Assembly (NCBI RefSeq): GCF_040500525.1
Contig: NZ_CP159403.1
Coordinates: 1,162,001-1,226,000, forward strand
Origin: Azospirillum formosense
GTDB taxonomy: Bacteria > Pseudomonadota > Alphaproteobacteria > Azospirillales > Azospirillaceae
Length of the DNA stretch: 64,000 bases
Direction of reading: 5' to 3'
Part shown: positions 54,513 to 61,221 of the stretch, one piece after another
How positions within the stretch are numbered: position 1 is the stretch's first letter
How the letters are laid out: each line of letters opens with the position of its first letter
The notes under the pieces: model-generated
What the model was told of the DNA's origin: nothing
The model's database searches: none
The model's input: the letters and a program-made list of their open reading frames with translations, nothing else
Program-made: the position numbers and the translations under genes

Positions 54513-55280
54513 ATGGCGTTCGCGGACATCCCGGCTGACGACATCGAGGCGTACCGCGACGGGCGCAAGACGCTCGACGACCTCGCCGCGACCGCGGGCG
54601 TCAGTAAGCAAGCCGTTTCCGCCGCGCTCCGCCGCCGCGGGATTCGCCGTGGTGCGTCGGAACCCTCGCTGGCCACCTCGGCACCCGCCAACTCGCAGAA
54701 CGCACCCACGACGCTCCAGCCGGCCCTGGCGACGGTTCCCTTTGAGGAGCAGGCCGAAGCTCTCGCCCAGCACGCCCGGATCACCGCCGCCAACGCGGTC
54801 TTGGGCGTACTGGTCGAGGCCGAGAAGCTCTCGCGGGGCCAGACGTCGCACCTTGGCGCCTCGGCACTGAAGGCCGCCGCCGCCGCGGTCGCCGGATCGC
54901 TCGACGTGCTGAGCCGCCTCGGCTTCCTCGACGACGAGCACGCCGAGTTGGAAGCCTTCGACATCAACATCATGAGCGAGGAGCAGGCGCGCGCGCACCA
55001 GGACTCGCTTGACCGGGAGGACGACCCGGATGAGCTGGAGGCGCTAGACCCGGTTGACGACCCCGACGACCCCGCCCCGGCCCTCCAGGCGGACGACCTG
55101 GAGGCGCTCCGCGTCCCGCTCCAGTCCATCGCCAGCGCCCGCGGCGCCGCCGGCCTCCGCGCGCTGGCCGTGCGCATTGGCGCCCCACCGGGGCGCACCG
55201 CCGAAGCGCTGATCGCCAGTCTCCTCCAGCACGCGCAGCAGCACCCCGAAGCGCTGGCCGCCATCCGGGAGGTCGCATGA
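54513..55280 (+). CDS. Terminase-small-subunit-like HTH protein
   Basis: 255-residue protein. Residues about 8-46 form a helix-turn-helix (IEAYRDGRKTLDDLAATAGVSKQAVSAALRRRG), as at the N-terminus of many phage terminase small subunits. A helical oligomerisation-like core follows (EQAEALAQHARITAANAVLGVLVEAEKL, then SALKAAAAAVAGSLDVLSRLGFLDDE). The C-terminal third is acidic and variable (EDDPDELEALDPVDDPDDPAPAL). No large terminase follows. It could also be a transcriptional regulator; the terminase assignment is tentative. Confidence 0.45.
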   Translation: MAFADIPADDIEAYRDGRKTLDDLAATAGVSKQAVSAALRRRGIRRGASEPSLATSAPANSQNAPTTLQPALATVPFEEQAEALAQHARITAANAVLGVLVEAEKLSRGQTSHLGASALKAAAAAVAGSLDVLSRLGFLDDEHAELEAFDINIMSEEQARAHQDSLDREDDPDELEALDPVDDPDDPAPALQADDLEALRVPLQSIASARGAAGLRALAVRIGAPPGRTAEALIASLLQHAQQHPEALAAIREVA

Positions 55281-55729
55281 TGCAGACCAGATTGAAGCTC
55301 GACCTCGCCCGGCTCACCCTCGACGCGGCGGCCCGGCAGATCATCAGCGCCGCCAAGGCCGAGGCCGTCATCGTCGCGCGTGATGTGGAGCAGACCAGCC
55401 GCGCCCGCGCCCCGGAGCTGACCGGCGAGCTGGAGGCCAGCCACCGCACCCAGATCGCCACCGACAACGGCGACCGGCTCACCGTCGCCGTGTCCGCCGG
55501 CCCGGCTATCAATCAGGTGACGGGCGAGGATTACAGCATCCCTATGCATGAGGGCCTGCCGCCAACCGGACGCCCGTACAACCTCGGCCCGGTCAGCAGC
55601 GCCAAGAACGCCGGCCCCCCGCACCAGGGCGAGGGAGTCGGCTGGAAGTTTCTCGAACGGGCTCTCCAGGATTGCGGCCCCGCGCTCGCCCGTCGCATCG
55701 CCGCCGCTATCCGCAGGATCACACCATGA
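55277..55729 (+). CDS. HK97 gp10-like tail-completion/minor structural protein
   Basis: 150-residue protein whose ATG overlaps the preceding stop. The segment DYSIPMHEGLPPTGRPYNLGPVSSAKNAGPP followed by GWKFLERALQD matches the pattern of phage neck or tail-completion proteins, in which a tyrosine and E-H-like loop leads to a KFLExAL helix. The N-terminal helix AAKAEAVIVARDVEQTSRARAPELTGELEASH is also typical, giving a release-the-HxxTG style. It directly precedes the tape-measure gene with coupled start, as in tail modules. Capsid genes are missing. Confidence 0.6.
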   Translation: MMQTRLKLDLARLTLDAAARQIISAAKAEAVIVARDVEQTSRARAPELTGELEASHRTQIATDNGDRLTVAVSAGPAINQVTGEDYSIPMHEGLPPTGRPYNLGPVSSAKNAGPPHQGEGVGWKFLERALQDCGPALARRIAAAIRRITP

Positions 55730-58695
55730 GCATCAACGCCGGTTCCGTCGTCGCTACCCTCGACCTCGACACCCGCAGCTTCCGCGCCGGCATCCGCACC
55801 GCCGAGCGCGACCTCGCCGCGTTCCAGCGCCAGATCGGCAGGATCGGGACGGGCAGCGTCACCAACCTGACCCGGAGCTTCGCCGGCCTCAATGCTGTCA
55901 TCGGCACGCTGGCGCTCGCCACCGTCACCAAGAACGCCGTGGATGCCGGCGAGAGCATGATTGCCCTCCAGCGGCGCCTGGAACTGGTCGCCTCGTCGGT
56001 GAACCGGACAGGCCGCGAGACGACCACCGCGGCTGAACAGTTCGAGTGGCTCAGCAAGACCGCCTTGGAAACCGGCGCCGACTTCGACGGCTTGAGCAAG
56101 GCGTGGGTGAAGCTCGCCACGACGGCGCACGGCGCGGGCGTGTCGCTCGCCGACCTTCGGGAAGGCATCAAGGGCACCATCGGCGCGGGCGCCGCCATGG
56201 GCGTGTCGGCGGACGGCTTGAACAAGGTCTTCAACGCCATGTCGCAGGTTGGCGGCAAGGGACAGCTCTACCTGGAGGAGCTGAAGCAGCAGATGGGCGA
56301 GCATCTCCCCCTCGCCATGCAGATCACTGCGCGCGGCCTCGGCGTGACGACTCAGGAACTCATGAACCTGACGAAGAAGGGCAAGGTGAGCGCCGACCAG
56401 TTCTTCGAGGCGTGGGCCAAGGGCGCCAAAGAGTTCCAGGGGTTCGGCTCGCTACTCGCCGCGAGCTTCACCGGGCAGCTCCAGAACTTCAAGACGATCT
56501 GGCGCACCGAGGTTGGCGGCCTCATGGTCGATTCCGGCATCAATGACGCCCTCGCCGGCATGGCCGCTCAGTTCAACGCCACCTTCGCCCAGATCGTCCA
56601 AGACGCGCGCCGCAACGGCGATGGCATCGGGGACGCGCTGATCGACGATGCCGAGGCCATCGCCCAAGCGTTCGTCGGCACCTGGAACGCCGTGGCGCCG
56701 CTGGTGGAGAACATCGGCAAGCTGACCGGGGGCGTGTTCTCCGAGGCCCTGAGCGCTTACAACAGCCTGCCCGACGTGGTGAAGCAGTACGGCATCCTCG
56801 GCGCGATGCTCCTCGGCGCCAAGCCTCTCCAGATCATCGCCGCGCTGGCCGCGATCAAGGAGGGCGGCAGCGCCCTCGCCGGCCTGGAGGCGCTCATGAA
56901 GGGCGATGTGGCGGGATGGTACAAGGAGGCGAACAGCTCCGGCATCGGGCGCTTCTTCACCCGCGACAACTACGACCGGGCCTTCGGCGAAGACTTCTCG
57001 CGCCTCGCCATCGACGGTAGCAGCGTGATCGACGGCAAGGTGACGGACGACCGCCGGCAGGCCGTCGTCAAGGAGCGGCTCGCCCTGGAGGAGAAGCAAC
57101 TCACCCAGCTCAAGGCCCAGCTCGCCGACGCCAACAAACCCTTCGCCGTCGCCGAGGGCAGCACCATCCCGAAGCAGATCGCCGGCCAGCGCAAGGCCCT
57201 CTCTGACGAGATCGCGGCGACCGAGGAGCGCCGGGCGATGCTCATGGGCTTGTCGCAATCCATCGCCACCCCGATCCCGTCGCCGACCTTCAACCCGACG
57301 ACGGGAAGCAAGGAGTGGTCAAGCCTCGCCCTGCCGGACCCGGCCTCGACCTTCGCCGGCATCCGGGAAGGCCGCGACAAGGCCCGGCAAGCCCGAGAGA
57401 CGACGATCACCGGGATCGACCTCGGTGACGCCGGCAACGGCAGCATGGGCGCCGAGGAGCGCCTCAAGCTCCTCGCCCAGATGGACAAGGAGCTACGCGC
57501 CGCGGTGAGGCAGGCGAACCTGTTGCGCGACAGCTTCCTGAAGGCCGGTGACGCGCTGGTGATGATGCACCAGCGCGGCGCCGAGTTCGCTGCCCGCCGG
57601 GCCGACGAACAGAAGCGGATCGCCGCCGGCCTCATGGACGAGCGCGAACGCCTCTTCACGCTCACCGAGGCCGAGCTGGCGCGGAAGGCCGTTCAGGGCG
57701 AGGTGCTGAAGGTCCAGGAGCAGCAGGAGCGCATCGGGCTTGATCTGGCGCACCTCGGCGATGCCGCCATCGTGGCCGAGACGGACAAGCTGTTCCGCCT
57801 CCAGGCGCAGCTCTCCGTCACTCAGCAGCTCCAGAACGCCGCCCGCGAGCTGGCGTTGTACGACGACAAGGCCGTGCAGGACGCCAGAACCCAGCTCCAG
57901 CTCACCCAGCTCCGCCTCGACACGAAGGAGATGGAGTCCCTTACCGCGAGCCTATCTCAGCCGGAGTTCCGCGCCGAGACGTTCACCAACGACAAGGCCC
58001 GCGCCGATTTGGACATGGCCCGGCTGTACTATGACTACAGCCTCGGCATGGAGGAGCGACTCCAGCTCAGCCGCGCCGAGGGCATCGATACCCTCACCGG
58101 AGAGTTCGCCGGCTTCATCTCCAGCATGATGACCGGCCAGCAGACGCTCACCGAGGGCGTTCGCTCCATGTTCTCCAACATGACCAAGTACATGCTGGAC
58201 TTCTTCGCGAAGTGGCTCGCCCAACAGCTCATGATGAGGGCGATCATGGGCATTGCGAGCCTCTTCGGCGGCGGAGGCGTACCGATGATCGGCCCAGGAA
58301 CCGGCTTCATCTATCACGAGGGCGGCCTCGTCGGCGCTGGCGGGATGCCGTCGCGCTCCGTGCCCATAAGCCTGTTCTCCGGAGCCCCGCGCTTCCATGA
58401 GGGCGGCTTGCTCCGCGGTGAAGTCCCGATCATCGCCAAGCGCGGTGAGGGCATCTTCACCCCGGAGCAGATGGATAACGCCGACAGCATCCTGAAGGCC
58501 GCCACGGCGACCGGCGGGACGAGCATCAACGTCACCAACAACATCACCGTCAATGGCAGTTCGGGCAGCCCGGAGCAGAACGCCGACCTTGCCGGCCAGA
58601 TTGGCCGGCAGATCAAAGCCGAGATGCGCGGTCTGGTGACCGAAGAGATGCGACTTCAGATGCGGCCCGGTGGCCTGCTGCGCGGAGGATACTGA
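55726..58695 (+). CDS. Phage tail tape-measure protein
   Basis: 989-residue protein that would set tail length and pass DNA in a long-tailed phage. The tape-measure N-terminal domain (about 70-260) is clear: GGKGQLYLEELKQQMGEHLP (177-196), then ITARGLGVTTQELMNLTKKGKVSADQFFEAW. The middle has two hydrophobic stretches (YGILGAMLLGAKPLQIIAALAAI) and a long coiled-coil part (about 420-760). The C-terminus has the lambda-gpH-like TLTEGVRSMFSNMTKYMLDFFAKWLAQQLM, a glycine-rich FGGGG run and GEGIFTPEQM. Its start is coupled to the gp10-like gene. No major tail protein or tail chaperones are seen. Confidence 0.9.
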   Translation: MSINAGSVVATLDLDTRSFRAGIRTAERDLAAFQRQIGRIGTGSVTNLTRSFAGLNAVIGTLALATVTKNAVDAGESMIALQRRLELVASSVNRTGRETTTAAEQFEWLSKTALETGADFDGLSKAWVKLATTAHGAGVSLADLREGIKGTIGAGAAMGVSADGLNKVFNAMSQVGGKGQLYLEELKQQMGEHLPLAMQITARGLGVTTQELMNLTKKGKVSADQFFEAWAKGAKEFQGFGSLLAASFTGQLQNFKTIWRTEVGGLMVDSGINDALAGMAAQFNATFAQIVQDARRNGDGIGDALIDDAEAIAQAFVGTWNAVAPLVENIGKLTGGVFSEALSAYNSLPDVVKQYGILGAMLLGAKPLQIIAALAAIKEGGSALAGLEALMKGDVAGWYKEANSSGIGRFFTRDNYDRAFGEDFSRLAIDGSSVIDGKVTDDRRQAVVKERLALEEKQLTQLKAQLADANKPFAVAEGSTIPKQIAGQRKALSDEIAATEERRAMLMGLSQSIATPIPSPTFNPTTGSKEWSSLALPDPASTFAGIREGRDKARQARETTITGIDLGDAGNGSMGAEERLKLLAQMDKELRAAVRQANLLRDSFLKAGDALVMMHQRGAEFAARRADEQKRIAAGLMDERERLFTLTEAELARKAVQGEVLKVQEQQERIGLDLAHLGDAAIVAETDKLFRLQAQLSVTQQLQNAARELALYDDKAVQDARTQLQLTQLRLDTKEMESLTASLSQPEFRAETFTNDKARADLDMARLYYDYSLGMEERLQLSRAEGIDTLTGEFAGFISSMMTGQQTLTEGVRSMFSNMTKYMLDFFAKWLAQQLMMRAIMGIASLFGGGGVPMIGPGTGFIYHEGGLVGAGGMPSRSVPISLFSGAPRFHEGGLLRGEVPIIAKRGEGIFTPEQMDNADSILKAATATGGTSINVTNNITVNGSSGSPEQNADLAGQIGRQIKAEMRGLVTEEMRLQMRPGGLLRGGY

Positions 58696-58726
58696 ATATT
58701 ACGCCGAATCGACGCGCCTCACATAA

Positions 58727-58757
58727 GCCCGGCCGGTTAATATCGCATCGGCCGGGC
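58727..58757 (+). terminator. Hairpin after the tape-measure gene
   Basis: GCCCGGCCG (58727-58735) pairs perfectly with CGGCCGGGC (58749-58757) around a 13-nt loop, 32 bases past the stop. There is no T-run. It is a probable end of the phage-like operon. The remaining bases to 58874 show no gene. Confidence 0.55.
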
Positions 58758-58874
58758 GCGCAGAAAAGACACTTCCTCAAACTCACCTTCCAAACTTGGC
58801 ACCCAGCTCATAATGAGCAACATAAACCCGGAAAATTTCATTATATCAAATACACAGCTCTTTGGCATCAACGA

Positions 58875-59813
58875 TTATTCATCATTATAATCATCGCGTT
58901 CATAAAATTCAGGAGGCTCCACATAATCGTTTACATCGATTTGGAGAAACTCAACAGGGTCTTCAATTTCTGTCTGCGAATAGATTTGCCCAAAGCCAGC
59001 TATCGAAAGCTCATTGTACCCACTCATTCTAAGATTGCAGACATAGCAACGAAATTCTGTTGGAAGAACCCGAACTTCGATTGAGATTCCGTCTTCACTT
59101 AGTTTAGGCTCTCCACGATCGGTTACCTGTCCGCCAATAACAGCCTTACTGCCGCAAGACGGACATATACATTCCTTGGTATGGGCACGGCGCGCAGCAA
59201 GCTCCACTGCTCTATTTTCGCGCCCCTTATTCTCCTCTTGGTCTTCTGCCGTAAGTTGTTCAAACCATTTTTTTGCATTTGCAATTCTCTGCTTAACTGA
59301 TTTTTCCGTCTCAGCGGATTGAGCGTCAAGCATTCCCTTCGCACGCGCAGCAAGACCCGCGCCAAGGTAATCTTCCATTGTTCGCCCAAGATGCTCAAGA
59401 AGAACTTGGACAAGAGCGTAATGACTCGCTTGCCAATCGCCGAGCGTCGCAGCTTCGAACACTACTTCACCGCTATGAAGCTCAGCATTCCTAGCCTCGA
59501 TCATTTTCAAAGCGTATTCAGCCTTTTTCTGATCAAAGCGTGTCACGACCTTCATACACCGCCGGACCACCTCGGCCATCGCAATTGATTTAGGCGATCG
59601 ACTGATATTCGATCCCAAAGCATAAAGGATATTATCAACGTCCGATGCATCGGCAAGCAGAACTGGACTTACCTTAGCCAACGCCGCACGACAAAGAAAC
59701 TCCAATGATAGGCTAGCCCAAAAAGGAAACCAAGGAGAACTAACATTCTCATCGGAGGCCCTCTGCATATAGAGTTTTGCTTTATTAAACAGAGGCTCTT
59801 CATTCCAACTCAT
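58875..59813 (-). CDS. HEPN-motif protein with C-terminal zinc ribbon
   Basis: 312-residue protein. The N-terminal 150 residues are helical and contain R108-N-A-E-L-H113 in EARNAELHSGE, the Rx4H motif of HEPN ribonucleases with the usual asparagine after the arginine. A charged linker (about 150-210) follows. The C-terminal domain holds C217-x2-C220 (CPSC) and C256-x2-C259 (CYVC), a zinc-ribbon arrangement. The tail is acidic (EFYERDDYNDE). The gene overlaps the upstream dioxygenase gene by 14 bases and is AT-richer than its neighbours, indicating recent transfer. An RNase role in defence is inferred from motif and context. Confidence 0.65.
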   Translation of the reverse strand: MSWNEEPLFNKAKLYMQRASDENVSSPWFPFWASLSLEFLCRAALAKVSPVLLADASDVDNILYALGSNISRSPKSIAMAEVVRRCMKVVTRFDQKKAEYALKMIEARNAELHSGEVVFEAATLGDWQASHYALVQVLLEHLGRTMEDYLGAGLAARAKGMLDAQSAETEKSVKQRIANAKKWFEQLTAEDQEENKGRENRAVELAARRAHTKECICPSCGSKAVIGGQVTDRGEPKLSEDGISIEVRVLPTEFRCYVCNLRMSGYNELSIAGFGQIYSQTEIEDPVEFLQIDVNDYVEPPEFYERDDYNDE

Positions 59814-60513
59814 AATCCCTCCATGCGATGAAACAACGCTCTAGGACACGAAATCCCTCGGCATTTACTATTTCTGAAATTCCTCGCCCATGCAAGACCT
59901 GCCAGTTATCGATCAGCAATGCCCTCCCTCGCTCCCAAAATACTGAGGTTCTCTCGGCATGCTCGGCTAGCCTTGTTGCGTGCGCAAACGTGTTTTCCGA
60001 AGCTGTGTTGCCGATTGGCTTCATACAACAAGGATTAAAGCGAATAAATGCCCGCCTATACCCCGCCGGCTGAGAAACGATAGGTGCGTAGAAATATCGC
60101 TTAGGCCCCCCTACCAAAAGCATTGATGATGATAAGTTGTCATAAAGTGGAAACTTAGCATTACTCCACCCTACATGCGCAAGAAGTGTAGGGCGCCGAC
60201 TATGATCGTCAGAAACAGATCGCAACAATACAAATCGCGGCGGTAAGGGCATGGTTGCACCATCGGTGTGCATAGGAAATTCTCCTAGGCCAAACCGTCC
60301 TGACAAAGTATTTCGCTTGCCGCTTTCCGCCTCGCGAGGCTGTAGGCGTGCCGTCGCCACTTGACCATCGCCAGCATACATCAATGATCCGATTTGGCGA
60401 GCGAAGCTATCTAGAGGTATACAGGGGTCAAGGTCAAAGGTGACCCAGCCGCTTTGAACAGCTTTCTTACGCAATTCATTTGCAATATTAACTCCACTCA
60501 AAAGCCACTCCAT
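59800..60513 (-). CDS. TauD/TfdA-like Fe(II)/2-oxoglutarate dioxygenase
   Basis: 237-residue protein of the TauD/clavaminate-synthase-like fold. The iron triad is H82-x-D84 (EFPMHTDGATMP) and H208 in LLIDNWQVLHGRG. R222, 14 residues after H208, is the probable 2-oxoglutarate-binding arginine (GFRVLERCF). It is shorter than taurine dioxygenase (about 280) and has no signal peptide. It is read with the overlapping HEPN gene as a two-gene cassette in an AT-rich insert. Substrate is unknown. A self-standing metabolic hydroxylase is possible, but the coupling and defence context argue otherwise. Confidence 0.75.
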   Translation of the reverse strand: MEWLLSGVNIANELRKKAVQSGWVTFDLDPCIPLDSFARQIGSLMYAGDGQVATARLQPREAESGKRNTLSGRFGLGEFPMHTDGATMPLPPRFVLLRSVSDDHSRRPTLLAHVGWSNAKFPLYDNLSSSMLLVGGPKRYFYAPIVSQPAGYRRAFIRFNPCCMKPIGNTASENTFAHATRLAEHAERTSVFWERGRALLIDNWQVLHGRGISEIVNAEGFRVLERCFIAWRDYELE

Positions 60514-60627
60514 TTCAATAACTTCCAGAGATTCCCAAGAAGCTCAACACCGAAACCCTAGGCGATCGTTTGAATTAATGAAATACTGAAACATGAAGGC
60601 CTCAGCACTGTGAATAAATCTTCTAAA

Positions 60628-60879
60628 CTAGAGGTCCAGCTTGACCTCCACAATTTTTCCATCTTGGATGGTGTAAATTGGAATACCGTTGCGATGAAGC
60701 TCCAATATCGCCTTGTCCTTTGCGGCGCTAAAGATTCCCTGCCAGTACAGGGCAAACTCTGAGAGCTTCGGCAGTTCTGCCTGTGCCGAGTCTCGTTCCG
60801 AAGTGCAGTTCGCATCATCTGGAGCTTGGACGGTCATCCCGCCTTGGCGGGCGCGGCTAATGCGATAACGCGAGGGCAT
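60628..60879 (-). CDS. Small hypothetical protein
   Basis: 83-residue protein from the ATG at 60879, which has an excellent AAAGGAGG seven bases upstream. The N-terminus is basic (PSRYRISRARQGGMTVQAPDD). The C-terminal half looks folded (ELPKLSEFALYWQGIFSAAKDKAILELHRNGIPIYTIQDGKIVEVKL). No known motif is recognised. It lies between the dioxygenase/HEPN cassette and hsdR, all on the minus strand. It may belong to the restriction locus or the cassette. The 342 bases from 60880 to 61221 contain no gene I can support. Confidence 0.6.
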   Translation of the reverse strand: MPSRYRISRARQGGMTVQAPDDANCTSERDSAQAELPKLSEFALYWQGIFSAAKDKAILELHRNGIPIYTIQDGKIVEVKLDL

Positions 60880-61221
60880 ATCAAGCCTCCTTTGCCTTCG
60901 GCTATCATAGCGCACTCTCCACGCTGACAACATGGCCCGATTCGAGGGAGCGGCCAGCGCGACTAATCGCGCTAGCCGGCAAGCTGGGTGAGACTCCGGC
61001 CCTTCCTTTCAAGGTATTGAACCCGACCTCCGATTCGGCAATCATAGCAAATCTACAACGATCCCTGGCCACAGTCCACGCGATGCCGCCCATTTTCCCT
61101 TAAGTGATTGGCTTGACAAGAGTTTTCTAGTCACAGGTTCGAGACCTGCAATCGACTCCCAGCACAAAGCGATTGGTATTATTAGCTCGCCAACAATATC
61201 AGCAGAATTCTTCCTCCAATT

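Noticed and set aside
60905-61093. Possible 62-residue gene between hsdR and the small gene
   Set aside because: No ribosome-binding site, low-quality composition and no family pattern.
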